DNA of 64,000 nucleotides from Ruminococcus sp. (GTDB lineage: Bacteria > Bacillota > Clostridia > Oscillospirales > Ruminococcaceae): NCBI RefSeq assembly GCF_024692365.1, contig NZ_JAILMR010000130.1, positions 1-64,000 on the forward strand, written 5' to 3'. The notes beneath the pieces are model-generated. The model did no database searches and was not told the origin of the DNA. It saw only the letters and a list, made by a program, of their open reading frames with translations. Of this stretch, positions 39,883 to 49,625 are shown in pieces (within the stretch, counting starts at the first letter, position 1; every line of letters begins with the position of its first letter). A program made the position numbers and the translations under genes.

Positions 39883-41112
39883 TTACTTATTGTTTCTCTT
39901 CTGTTCCAGCTTAGCGCGTACCTTGATAGGCAGACCGAACAGATTGATGAAGCCTGCGGAATCAGCCTGATTGTAAACATCATCCTCATCGAATGTAGCA
40001 ACTTCCTCATCGTACAGAGTGTAAGGAGAAGTAACGCCTGCGTTGATGATATTGCCCTTGTACAGCTTAAGCTTAACGTCACCTGTAACGTTCTTCTGTG
40101 TCTCGGTAACGAAAGCGCTCAGAGCCTCTCTCAGAGGTGTGAACCACTGACCGTTGTAAACTATATCAGCGAACTTGATGCCGATGTAGCTCTTCATTCT
40201 TGCGGTCTCCTTGTCGATGGTGATGGTCTCCAGAATCTCGTGAGCCTTGTACAGGATAGTTCCGCCGGGAGTCTCATAAACGCCTCTGGACTTCATACCA
40301 ACAAGTCTGTTCTCAACGAGGTCTGCAAGACCGATACCGTTAGCGCCGCCCAGTTCGTTCAGCTTTGCAACGAGATCCTTGCCGCCCATCTCAACGCCGT
40401 CAACAGCGGTAGGGATACCCTTTTCAAAGTGGATAGTAACATATGTGGGCTTGTCGGGTGCCTGTATGGGAGATACACCGAGTTCCAGGAAGCCGGGCTT
40501 CTCGTACTGAGGCTCATTTGCAGGATCCTCAAGATCCAGACCTTCGTGAGAAAGGTGCCACAGGTTCTTATCCTTGGAGTAGTTGGTTTCTCTGTTTATC
40601 TTCAGGGGAATGTTGTGTGCCTCAGCATAGTCGATCTCCTGATCTCTGGACTTGATATCCCAGATTCTCCAGGGAGCGATGATCTGCATATCAGGAGCAA
40701 ATGCCTTGATAGCCAGCTCGAATCTTACCTGATCGTTGCCCTTGCCGGTGCAGCCGTGGCAGATAGCGTCAGCGCCTTCCTTGATAGCGATCTCAGCTAT
40801 TCTCTTAGCAATGATAGGTCTTGCAAAGGAAGTACCCAGTAGATACTGGTTCTCGTATACAGCGCCAGCCTGTACGGTAGGATAAACGTAATCAGTGATG
40901 AACTCTTCTGTCAGATCCTCGATGTACAGCTTGGAAGCGCCAGTCTTGATAGCCTTCTCCTCCAGACCATCAAGCTCGGTGCCCTGTCCAACGTCACCGG
41001 ATACTGCGATAACTTCACAGTTATTGTAGTTTTCCTTCAGCCACGGGATGATGATGGAAGTATCAAGTCCGCCCGAGTAAGCAAGTACAACTTTTTTGAT
41101 TTCTTTAGCCAT
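39883..41112 (-). CDS. argG: Argininosuccinate synthase
   Basis: [45 protein letters not shown] before 41112. Confidence 0.96.
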   Translation of the reverse strand: MAKEIKKVVLAYSGGLDTSIIIPWLKENYNNCEVIAVSGDVGQGTELDGLEEKAIKTGASKLYIEDLTEEFITDYVYPTVQAGAVYENQYLLGTSFARPIIAKRIAEIAIKEGADAICHGCTGKGNDQVRFELAIKAFAPDMQIIAPWRIWDIKSRDQEIDYAEAHNIPLKINRETNYSKDKNLWHLSHEGLDLEDPANEPQYEKPGFLELGVSPIQAPDKPTYVTIHFEKGIPTAVDGVEMGGKDLVAKLNELGGANGIGLADLVENRLVGMKSRGVYETPGGTILYKAHEILETITIDKETARMKSYIGIKFADIVYNGQWFTPLREALSAFVTETQKNVTGDVKLKLYKGNIINAGVTSPYTLYDEEVATFDEDDVYNQADSAGFINLFGLPIKVRAKLEQKRNNK

Positions 41113-41175
41113 GATGTATTCCTCCAAAAATAAAAATTCAGGCATAAGGTGAATAGTATGTCAAACAATAATCAT

Positions 41176-41203
41176 ATTATACACCATTATTCGGATTTGT
41201 CAA
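41176..41203 (-). promoter_or_regulatory. Sigma-A-like promoter of argG / arg cluster
   Basis: Minus strand TTGACA-N16-TATAAT. Confidence 0.7.
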
Positions 41204-41474
41204 GGGGTTTTACGCATAAAATTACACGAATATGCAAATTTTTAATGAATATCATGTATAAAGTGTAATAATATACGAAATATCATGCATATTATGAAAA
41301 TTTCACCGTACTGTATACAGTTATCCCATGACAAAAACGCCCTACATATTGATTATTATATCACCATTTATGTAAAAAAGCAATTACAAAACGGTTGCAT
41401 TTTCATAAAATATAGAGTATAATAGTATTATGTCTTAACAAGACATGAATCTTACGCGAAAGGCGGAACGGAAA

Positions 41475-42008
41475 ATGAGCATACTTACTGAGAAACACGG
41501 TTTTAAAGAGGTTGACCCCTCTGAACTCCACACAATGGGTTTTGACCCTTATAAGAAGATAGACAAGGACTGGTTTCTTGTAACCGCAGGCAATGGCAGC
41601 GGCTGGAACACTATGACAGCTTCATGGGGCTTTGCAGGTATCATGTGGGGCAAGCAGACTTTTACCACAGTTATCAGACCCCAGAGATATACCAAGGAGT
41701 TTCTTGATAAGGAAAACACATTCACAATCAGTTTCTTCGACGAATCCGAAAGAAAAGCACTGGCTTTCTGCGGTTCACACAGCGGCAGAGACTGTGACAA
41801 AGCCTCTGAAACAGGTTTCGTACCCGTTGAGACCGACGGTTCTGTTACCTTTGAACAGGCTAAACTTGTGTTCGTATGTGAAAAGGCATACGTTCAGCAG
41901 ATGACTCCCGACAGCTTCATTGATAAAAACCTTATCGAAGCAAACTACGCTGCAGGGGATTATCACGTACAGTATATCGGCATAATCAAGAAAGTATATG
42001 TAAAGTAA
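41475..42008 (+). CDS. Flavin reductase domain protein
   Basis: DWFLVTAGNGSGWNTMTASWGFAGIMWGKQTFTTVIRPQRYTKEFLD. Confidence 0.85.
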   Translation: MSILTEKHGFKEVDPSELHTMGFDPYKKIDKDWFLVTAGNGSGWNTMTASWGFAGIMWGKQTFTTVIRPQRYTKEFLDKENTFTISFFDESERKALAFCGSHSGRDCDKASETGFVPVETDGSVTFEQAKLVFVCEKAYVQQMTPDSFIDKNLIEANYAAGDYHVQYIGIIKKVYVK

Positions 42009-42216
42009 TATCACTTTCTTTTGCCGCATCAAATGACAAGTGGTTTTGCTTGATGATTTACTGTGCTTTCTATCACTTTTCTGTCAGCAAAATTTTTTCT
42101 GTTATACGAATTTACCTATTGAAAAAATCCAAAAATTATGTTATAATTATGTTGCGGTAATTTAAAGCCGCATAGAGAAATATATTTTTAAGAACAGGAA
42201 AGGAGTTGATCTGTTT

Positions 42217-42654
42217 ATGGCTACCACTTACATCATCGTTTGGGCAGTTGCTTTCGTTTTCTTTGTGATTGTTGAGATTGCAAACGGTGCGGGACTTCTA
42301 AGTATCTGGTTCGCACTAGGCTCACTGGCAGCAATGTTCTGTGCTATTGCAAAGCTTCAGTTCGTTGCACAGTTTGCAGTGTTCGTCATTGCTTCGATAG
42401 TTTTTCTTATCGCGACAAGACCACTTGCAAAGAAATCCAGACTGAAAGCCGTGCCCACAAACTTTGAACTTGATGTCGGTAAGACAGCGCAGGTCATCGA
42501 GAGCATCGACAACAGCTTGAACAAAGGCAGGGTCAGATTGGACGGCACTGACTGGTCAGCTGTTTCCGAAGACGGGAGCACAATAGAGAAAGGCGCTACC
42601 GTAAGCGTAGTCGAGGTCTCAGGCGCAAAACTTGTTGTAACACAAAAGAATTGA
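42217..42654 (+). CDS. NfeD family protein
   Basis: TMs then OB-like C-term (VGKTAQVIESIDNSLNKGRVRLDGTDWSAVSEDGSTIEKGATVSVVEVSGAKLVV), precedes SPFH gene. Confidence 0.9.
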   Translation: MATTYIIVWAVAFVFFVIVEIANGAGLLSIWFALGSLAAMFCAIAKLQFVAQFAVFVIASIVFLIATRPLAKKSRLKAVPTNFELDVGKTAQVIESIDNSLNKGRVRLDGTDWSAVSEDGSTIEKGATVSVVEVSGAKLVVTQKN

Positions 42655-42673
42655 ATTCGGAGGTAAAGAAGAA

Positions 42674-43636
42674 ATGAGTCCATTATTGATCGTACTGATA
42701 CTTATCGCATTTATCGTGTTGGTGATAATCTCCAACATAAAGATAGTACCCCAGGCATATGTTTATGTCGTTGAAAGATTCGGTACATTCCACGCAGCAT
42801 GGGGCACAGGTCTCCACGTTAAGGTTCCTTTTATCGACAGAGTTGCCAAGAAGGTCTCCATCAAGGAACAGGTAGTAGACTTTAAACCTCAGTCCGTTAT
42901 CACCAAGGATAACGTTACCATGCAGATAGATACCGTTGTATTCTTCCAGATAACCAATGCTATGCAGTTCACATACGGCGTTGAAAGACCTATCTCCGCT
43001 ATCGAGAACCTCACAGCTACCACGCTGAGAAATATCGTCGGCGACCTGGACCTGGAAGCAACACTTACATCAAGAGATATCATCAACACTCGTATAACTG
43101 CCATCCTCGATGAAGCTACCGACAGATGGGGCATCAAGGTTCAGCGTGTCGAGCTGAAGAACATCATTCCTCCCAGAGAGATCCAGGATGCCATGGAAAA
43201 GCAGATGAAGGCTGACCGTGAAAGACGTGAAAAGGTCATCCAGGCTGAGGCTGAAAAGAAGTCCCAGATACTTGTTGCCGAAGGTGAAAAGGAGTCCAAG
43301 ATACTCCGTGCACAGGCTGATAAGGAATCCCAGATCCTAGCTGCAGAAGCTGAGAAGCAGTCCATGATACTTCGTGCAGACGCAGTCAAGGAGCAGAAGA
43401 TACTCGAAGCAGAGGGTGAAGCGCAGGCTATCGAAATGGTACAGCGCGCACTGGCTGACAGTATCGTAAAGCTGAATGCTGCTAATCCTAACGAAGCAGT
43501 TATCCAGCTCAAGAGCCTTGAAGCATTCAGCAAAGCAGCTGACGGCAAGGCAACCAAGATCATTATCCCCAGTGAGATACAGAGTCTTGCAGGTCTTGCA
43601 ACAGGTCTCAAGGAGATCGTTAAGGATACTCAGTGA
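42674..43636 (+). CDS. SPFH/Band 7 domain protein
   Basis: IKIVPQAYVYVVERFGTFHAAWGTGLHVKVPFIDRVAKKVSIKEQVVDF; coiled-coil AEAEK repeats. Confidence 0.94.
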   Translation: MSPLLIVLILIAFIVLVIISNIKIVPQAYVYVVERFGTFHAAWGTGLHVKVPFIDRVAKKVSIKEQVVDFKPQSVITKDNVTMQIDTVVFFQITNAMQFTYGVERPISAIENLTATTLRNIVGDLDLEATLTSRDIINTRITAILDEATDRWGIKVQRVELKNIIPPREIQDAMEKQMKADRERREKVIQAEAEKKSQILVAEGEKESKILRAQADKESQILAAEAEKQSMILRADAVKEQKILEAEGEAQAIEMVQRALADSIVKLNAANPNEAVIQLKSLEAFSKAADGKATKIIIPSEIQSLAGLATGLKEIVKDTQ

Positions 43637-43643
43637 TAATTTC

Positions 43644-43663
43644 AAGCCGCCTTCGGGCGGCTT
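43644..43663 (+). terminator. Intrinsic terminator
   Basis: aagccgcc-ttcg-ggcggctttttt. Confidence 0.9.
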
Positions 43664-43773
43664 TTTTGTTATAATGAAGACTGTCAAGTAAACACACTTG
43701 ATATGAAATATTTTACTGTACAATCCCTTTACTTTTCTATAATAATATGGTATGATATTTCGGGTGATAAATT

Positions 43774-44376
43774 ATGTTTACAGATGACATTTCAAAAGTC
43801 AGAGATCAGGATATGGAGATAAAAAACTTCGAATATGAACGCGAAACAATAGCCGCCGAAGATCTCAGCGGTTTTGAATTTTCCGAGGTCGTTTTCAAAG
43901 GGTGCCGCTTTATTCAGTGTGACCTCACCAAAGCCTGTTTCTATGGCTGTAAATTCGATAAATGCGACCTTTCAAACTGCAAGATCGCTGACGGTTATTT
44001 CAAGGAATGTGAATTCTCGGGCTGTAAGGCAAACGGTGCAGATTTCGGACGTACCGTATTCAAGCAGTCTGCTTTGAAAACCAGTTCATTTGCTTATGGA
44101 CTTTTTTCCGAATCTTCTTTCGATAGCTGTACCATCACTGATTGCGATATGTCGGGTGCGCTTCTTTCTCGAAGCGAATTAAAAAGAACTCCTCTTAAAG
44201 ATGTAAAGCTTGTCGGCGCTGAACTTTTTATGACCAAAATGCGTGGCACTGATTTCTCAAAGTGCGATATATCGGGGATAGTCCTTTCACGAGAACTATC
44301 CGAACTTCGGGGCGTTACTGTTACATATGAACAGGCAGCCGAACTTGCAAAACTTCTCGGACTTATAGTAAAGTGA
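43774..44376 (+). CDS. Pentapeptide repeat protein, Qnr-like architecture
   Basis: Continuous pentapeptide coils (CRFIQCDLTKACFYGCKFDKCDLSNCKI) ending in GVTVTYEQAAELAKLLGLIV. Confidence 0.82.
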   Translation: MFTDDISKVRDQDMEIKNFEYERETIAAEDLSGFEFSEVVFKGCRFIQCDLTKACFYGCKFDKCDLSNCKIADGYFKECEFSGCKANGADFGRTVFKQSALKTSSFAYGLFSESSFDSCTITDCDMSGALLSRSELKRTPLKDVKLVGAELFMTKMRGTDFSKCDISGIVLSRELSELRGVTVTYEQAAELAKLLGLIVK

Positions 44377-44385
44377 GGTACCACC

Positions 44386-45195
44386 ATGCGCGGTAATGAT
44401 AAAGAAATCCTTGTGGATATTTTCAATGACACTCTTGAACAGTGCCAAACTAACGACATTCTAAAAGATGCTGTACAAAGTTCGATAGACCGTCAGTATA
44501 TTCTGCTTGACGGCGATAGTATCGAACTCAAAGCCGAACCATACTCAGTTCCTGCTAATATCAAAGTATCGGCAAAGCGAACCCTAGAAGCCGCCGAACA
44601 GTACAAAGACAGCAAAGTATGTATACTGAATTTCGCTTCTTCAAAAAATCCCGGCGGCGGAGTAGTAAACGGCGCAAAAGCCCAGGAAGAATGTATCTGT
44701 CGTATATCAACCCTCTACCCTTGCCTTGCAAGCGACAAGATAATGAACAGCTTCTATCTGCCACACAGGACTATTTTCAGCAATTTGCTCTACAACGATG
44801 ATCTAATCTTTACTCCCGATGTTTACTGCATCAAGACCGATACCGCATCGCCCGAACCGATGTCTTCTGAAGATTGGTTCAAGGTCGATGTCATAACCTG
44901 TGCCGCTCCGAATCTCAGCGGTTACACAAGAGTATATGATGATACCCTCGCAAAGATACAATTTAAGCGCCTTGAAAGAGTGTTCATCACCGCGGCAAAC
45001 AGCGGTGCAGAAACTCTGATACTCGGTGCTTTCGGCTGCGGCGCTTTCCGCAATCCTCCGAAGGTGGTCGCAAAGGTAATGAAAGACCTCACCGATAAGT
45101 ACAGCTGTTACTTCAAAAACATCGAATTTGCTGTGTATTGTTCCCCTAAAAATCCCACAAATTACGAGGTTTTCCGTGATACTTTCGTAAAATGA
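44386..45195 (+). CDS. TIGR02452 family protein (macro/PARG-like fold)
   Basis: VCILNFASSKNPGGGVVNGAKAQEECICRISTLYPCL; LILGAFGCGAFRNPPKVVA. Confidence 0.87.
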   Translation: MRGNDKEILVDIFNDTLEQCQTNDILKDAVQSSIDRQYILLDGDSIELKAEPYSVPANIKVSAKRTLEAAEQYKDSKVCILNFASSKNPGGGVVNGAKAQEECICRISTLYPCLASDKIMNSFYLPHRTIFSNLLYNDDLIFTPDVYCIKTDTASPEPMSSEDWFKVDVITCAAPNLSGYTRVYDDTLAKIQFKRLERVFITAANSGAETLILGAFGCGAFRNPPKVVAKVMKDLTDKYSCYFKNIEFAVYCSPKNPTNYEVFRDTFVK

Positions 45196-45356
45196 TAACA
45201 TCAATTCAAACAAATCCGTGACCGCTTAACCAAATATAGCGGTCATTTTTTATACAAAAATTCAATTGAAAATTTGTGTAAAATGGTATATAATCAAAAA
45301 TATGATATATCCACTTTGATATATTACCATCTTAATATAAAAAGGCTGTGATATAA

Positions 45357-47453
45357 TTGAAAAACTCATCTACCTACAAAGCGACCGATATCATCGCAGG
45401 ATTTGAATGCCGTCCCGGTATATATACCCTCAACGGCGCTTCTGCCATGCTCCGTGCTGTTAATTTCACCATACATTCCTCCAATGCCACAGGCTGTTCT
45501 GTCGTACTGTTTAAGCGCGGCGAGACCGAACCTTTTGCTGTTATCCCTATTCCCGACAGCTACCGCATAGGTGATACATGGTCGATCATGATCTACGGAC
45601 TTGATATCTTTGAGATCGAATACTGCTACCGCTTTTCGGGAGAATATGCTCCCGAAAAAGGTTATCTTTTCGATAACACGAAGAATATCCTCGACCCTTA
45701 CGCAAGGGCTGTAACGGGACAAAGTGTCTGGGGCAAAAAAGCCCCCAGCGACGGCAGTTATCACGGCAGAATAACTACAGATGAATTTGACTGGGGAAAT
45801 TTCGTCAGCCATAATATCCCGTTCAGCGATCTGGTTATCTACGAACTTCACGTAAGGGGCTTCACCAACAGCCTGACTTCGGGAGTTGCTCATCCAGGAA
45901 CCTTTGACGGCGTTATCGAGAAGATACCATATCTTAAAAAGCTTGGCGTGAACGCTATTGAACTTATGCCCGTATTTGAGTTTGACGAACTTTACGAGGA
46001 ACGCCACCATGACGGCAATCTGCTGATGAATTACTGGGGCTACAACACCACTTGCTTCTTCGCCCCGAACACCAGCTACGCTTCAAAGATAGAATACAAC
46101 CACGAGGGCGATGAACTGAAAAACCTTATCCGTACCTGTAATGAGAACGGCATACTCGTCTTTCTTGATGTTGTATTCAACCATACTTCCGAGGGTAACG
46201 AGGACGGTACGATATTTTCATTCAAGGGTATTGACAACAGCGTTTACTATATGCTGACTCCCGATGGCAAGTACGTAAATTTCAGCGGCTGCGGAAATAC
46301 CATGAACTGCAATCACCCTATAGTTCAGCAGTTTATCATTGACTGCCTGCGCTACTGGGTTATTGAGTACAGAGTTGACGGCTTCCGTTTTGACCTCGCA
46401 TCTATACTCGGCAGAAGTGAGGACGGCACCCCTATGGAGAATCCGCCACTGCTGAAAACCATCGCTTACGACCCCATTCTCAGCGGCTGTAAACTTATTG
46501 CCGAAGCATGGGACGCAGGCGGACTTTATCAGGTGGGCAGTTTCCCCTCGTGGAATCGTTGGGCTGAATGGAACGGTCGTTTCCGCGATGACCTGCGCTG
46601 TTTCTTAAAAGGTGATAACGGCATGGCTTGGGCAGCTATCCAGAGGATAACAGGTTCAGCCGACCTCTATCCTCCTGAACGCTGGCATAATGCTTCGGTC
46701 AATTTCTTGACCTGCCATGACGGCTTTACAATGTACGATCTCTATTCATATAATACCAAGCATAACGAAGCCAACGGATGGAACAACACCGACGGCGATA
46801 ACAGCGTCACCAGCTGGAACTGCGGATTTGAGGGCGACACTGACGACCGTGAAGTCATGGGTCTGCGTATGAGAATGATAAAGAACGCCTTTGCAACTCT
46901 GTTTTTCAGCAGGGGAGCAGTAATGTTCTATGCGGGTGACGAATTCTGCAACACCCAGTTCGGCAACAACAACGCTTATTGTCAGGATAACGAAGTTTCA
47001 TGGCTTGACTGGTCGAGACTGAAAAAATTCCGCGAGATACATGATTTCGTCCGCGATATGATAGCTTTCCGCAAAAAGCATGAAGTCATAAGGCACGCCA
47101 CCAATGAGGGCGCATTCGGTTTTCCCGATACCAGCATACACAATACTACAGCGTGGAACAAGAACACCAACGACCACGACCATGTTATCGGCGTGATGTT
47201 CGCAGGCAAGGATAAAAAGGGAAATGACGATGCAGTTTTCATAGGCATCAATGCTTACTGGGAGGATTGTCCCGTCGAACTTCCCGCACTTCCCGAGGGC
47301 TATGACTGGAATATAGATTTCTATACCTATGTTCCTTACAGAAAAGGCACTGATTTCAACGCCCTCATTTATCGAAACGGCAATACTTACAGCTTAAAAC
47401 CCCGAAGCGTTATCGTGGCATCGGCAAGAAAGAAGCTGGGTCTTTACAGGTGA
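45357..47453 (+). CDS. Glycogen debranching enzyme / isoamylase-type (GH13)
   Basis: VIYELHVRGFT, GVNAIELMPVFEF, FLDVVFNHTSEGN, VDGFRFDLASILGR, LIAEAWDAGG, NFLTCHDGFTMYDL. Confidence 0.92.
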   Translation: MKNSSTYKATDIIAGFECRPGIYTLNGASAMLRAVNFTIHSSNATGCSVVLFKRGETEPFAVIPIPDSYRIGDTWSIMIYGLDIFEIEYCYRFSGEYAPEKGYLFDNTKNILDPYARAVTGQSVWGKKAPSDGSYHGRITTDEFDWGNFVSHNIPFSDLVIYELHVRGFTNSLTSGVAHPGTFDGVIEKIPYLKKLGVNAIELMPVFEFDELYEERHHDGNLLMNYWGYNTTCFFAPNTSYASKIEYNHEGDELKNLIRTCNENGILVFLDVVFNHTSEGNEDGTIFSFKGIDNSVYYMLTPDGKYVNFSGCGNTMNCNHPIVQQFIIDCLRYWVIEYRVDGFRFDLASILGRSEDGTPMENPPLLKTIAYDPILSGCKLIAEAWDAGGLYQVGSFPSWNRWAEWNGRFRDDLRCFLKGDNGMAWAAIQRITGSADLYPPERWHNASVNFLTCHDGFTMYDLYSYNTKHNEANGWNNTDGDNSVTSWNCGFEGDTDDREVMGLRMRMIKNAFATLFFSRGAVMFYAGDEFCNTQFGNNNAYCQDNEVSWLDWSRLKKFREIHDFVRDMIAFRKKHEVIRHATNEGAFGFPDTSIHNTTAWNKNTNDHDHVIGVMFAGKDKKGNDDAVFIGINAYWEDCPVELPALPEGYDWNIDFYTYVPYRKGTDFNALIYRNGNTYSLKPRSVIVASARKKLGLYR

Positions 47454-47457
47454 TCTG

Positions 47458-48639
47458 ATGAACATAAACGAAGTCATATCTTCCACCGAATACGATTTTC
47501 TCCGTGATGATCCCAAACTAAGAGATAGAATAGCTTTGCTTACTTTCGGCGGCAGTATATCATACGGGCTGAATACTCCCGAATCTGATATCGACATTCG
47601 CGGTATAGTTATGCCCGAACCATCCGATCTTCTCGGCTGCGGTTTTATTAAAGACGAGAACACCGCTTTTAACGAACACTATATCTATGGGGCAAACGGA
47701 TTTGAACAGTACCTTGACCGCACAACTGATACCACACTTTATGTCCTTAGCAAAATTGTCGGACTGTTCTACAAATGCAATCCCAACACAATTGAAATGC
47801 TGGGCTGTAAACCCGAACACTACGCTATGGTCAGCGAATACGGAAAGATTCTCCTCGATAACCGTGAACTATTCCTCAGCAAACTTGCCTATGGTTCATT
47901 TGCAGGTTACGCCAGAGGTCAGTTCCAGCGACTAAAAAACGCCATCGGTAAGGATAACGGCTCCAATGTTTTCAAAAGTATCAGCCTTGCCGATTCCATC
48001 GAACGCATACAGCGTCACCTCGAAGAGGAATGCAAACACTATAAGCGCGAGTGTCTGAAAATGTTTGTCACTGATCTGAACGGCAATAAGATAACAGTCA
48101 ACGGCACTCCCGTAGATGCTTACGATGTTGGCGTACTTTTCAATGATACCATATCCGAAATCACCGTAAACGGCAAGCCGATCAGCGATGAAGAAGTTCA
48201 GCTTTGCTTTTCACTGGATATTGATATGCTACCCGCAAATGAGTTCAGTGTTGTGACAAACGAGATAACTTCATGCATCAAGGAGTTCAACAAACATCTC
48301 GGACACCGCAACCACAAAAAGGATACCTATCACCTGAACAAACACGCCATGCATCTGCTTAGATTGTATTTCATGGCTGAGGATATCCTAGCCCGCGGCG
48401 AGATAATCACTTACCGTGAAAAGGAACACGAACTGCTGATGAGCATCAAAACAGGGGAGTACTTTAACGCCGAACAAAACACTCTTTCGACAGAGTTTTT
48501 CGATATGGTGAACAGCATGGATAAGAAACTCCTGACTGCTTACGAAAACAGCAAGCTTCCCGAAAGACCCGATACCGCAAAGGTCAGCCGACTTTTGTGC
48601 GATATCCATATGAGATATCTCGAATCATCAAAAACCTAA
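47458..48639 (+). CDS. DNA polymerase beta superfamily nucleotidyltransferase
   Basis: LLTFGGSISYGLNTPESDIDIRGIVMP. Confidence 0.87.
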   Translation: MNINEVISSTEYDFLRDDPKLRDRIALLTFGGSISYGLNTPESDIDIRGIVMPEPSDLLGCGFIKDENTAFNEHYIYGANGFEQYLDRTTDTTLYVLSKIVGLFYKCNPNTIEMLGCKPEHYAMVSEYGKILLDNRELFLSKLAYGSFAGYARGQFQRLKNAIGKDNGSNVFKSISLADSIERIQRHLEEECKHYKRECLKMFVTDLNGNKITVNGTPVDAYDVGVLFNDTISEITVNGKPISDEEVQLCFSLDIDMLPANEFSVVTNEITSCIKEFNKHLGHRNHKKDTYHLNKHAMHLLRLYFMAEDILARGEIITYREKEHELLMSIKTGEYFNAEQNTLSTEFFDMVNSMDKKLLTAYENSKLPERPDTAKVSRLLCDIHMRYLESSKT

Positions 48640-48652
48640 GGAGGAAACCATC

Positions 48653-49141
48653 ATGCCTTATCCAAAGGGCGATAAACGCAGCTCGGATTCCATTACCGAG
48701 ATAACCAAACTTATACAGTACCGTGACATCAACGGTGAGAACCGTCTTTTCGGCGGCAGACTTATGGAATGGATAGATGAAGCCGCAGGTGTAGCCGCAA
48801 TGCGTCACTGCGGAGGAAATGCAGTTACACTTATGGTGGACAGCCTAAAATTCAAGCACGGCGCATTCATAAACGATATAGTAGTCCTCATCGCAAAGGT
48901 GACTTACGTTGGCAGAACCTCGATGGAAGTCCGCGTTGATACCTATGTTGAGGATAAAGGTTCTGGAATCCGCCGAGCAATCAACCATGCTTACCTTACC
49001 TGTGTTCATGTCGATGAAGAAGGTAGACCCAAGCCCATCGAATACGGCATTATCCCTGAGGGTATAACCGAACAGGCAGAATACGAGGGAGCAAGAAAGC
49101 GCATCGCTATCCGCAAACAAAGAACAGCCGAAGGTTTCTGA
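48653..49141 (+). CDS. Acyl-CoA thioesterase (hotdog fold)
   Basis: NRLFGGRLMEWIDEAAGVAAMRHCGG, YVGRTSMEVRVDTYVED. Confidence 0.87.
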   Translation: MPYPKGDKRSSDSITEITKLIQYRDINGENRLFGGRLMEWIDEAAGVAAMRHCGGNAVTLMVDSLKFKHGAFINDIVVLIAKVTYVGRTSMEVRVDTYVEDKGSGIRRAINHAYLTCVHVDEEGRPKPIEYGIIPEGITEQAEYEGARKRIAIRKQRTAEGF

Positions 49142-49161
49142 TAATAAACATGAATATACCA

Positions 49162-49200
49162 AACACCGCCTCAGCCGTGATTTTCAGCTGAGGCGGTGTT
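49162..49200. terminator. Intrinsic terminator after thioesterase
   Basis: aacaccgcctcag ... ctgaggcggtgtt. Confidence 0.85.
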
Positions 49201-49337
49201 TGTGTTTTACATTTAAATAGGGGATTGCGAAAATCGAGTCGCCCGAGCCGCAGCAAACAGCCGACAGTTCAGAGGGTCTGCCGGCTGAATGCTTTGAAGA
49301 TCGGGTGTTACTTTGTATTTTATAAATTCAGCAAAAG

Positions 49338-49487
49338 TCATTTGCGGAATTTATCAATACCTTTTGGTTCTTTCGGCTGATTATACCAGAAAATGCAAGC
49401 CTGTTTATTGGTGCTCACACCAACTTTCAGTGCCAGTGATGCCAGAGCCGAGCCGGATCTTACCTTCAGTTTCTTCAATGTTTTCAT
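49338..49487 (-). CDS. agrD-like: AgrD-like cyclic lactone/thiolactone autoinducer pro-peptide (49 aa)
   Basis: MKTLKKLKVRSGSALASLALKVGVSTNKQACIFWYNQPKEPKGIDKFRK: basic amphipathic leader, Cys plus four bulky residues, then QPKEPK; AAAGGAG RBS; downstream of agrB. Confidence 0.85.
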   Translation of the reverse strand: MKTLKKLKVRSGSALASLALKVGVSTNKQACIFWYNQPKEPKGIDKFRK

Positions 49488-49518
49488 ATTATCCACTCCT
49501 TTTAATAATATGTATAAC

Positions 49519-49571
49519 CCCGACACTGCGGCTGCAAATTACCGAACAGCCGCGCTTCCTTAACTGTCGGG
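49519..49571 (-). other. Nested stem-loop directly upstream of agrD-like gene
   Basis: cccgaca/tgtcggg outer arms (49519-49525, 49565-49571), gcggctg/cagccgc inner arms (49528-49534, 49547-49553). Confidence 0.7.
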
Positions 49572-49625
49572 AATTATCATCACCTTATCCATATATTCCT
49601 TTGACTATATTCTGTTTAATTCATT

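Noticed and set aside
43240-43400. Repeated gctgaaaag/gaatcccagata words in the SPFH gene
   Set aside because: Coding repeats of the coiled-coil AEAEK region typical for flotillin-like proteins.
45357-49141. GlgX-like, nucleotidyltransferase and thioesterase genes as a defence or biosynthetic island
   Set aside because: Compact co-directional genes with ordinary metabolic domains; no toxin, nuclease or NRPS/PKS features.
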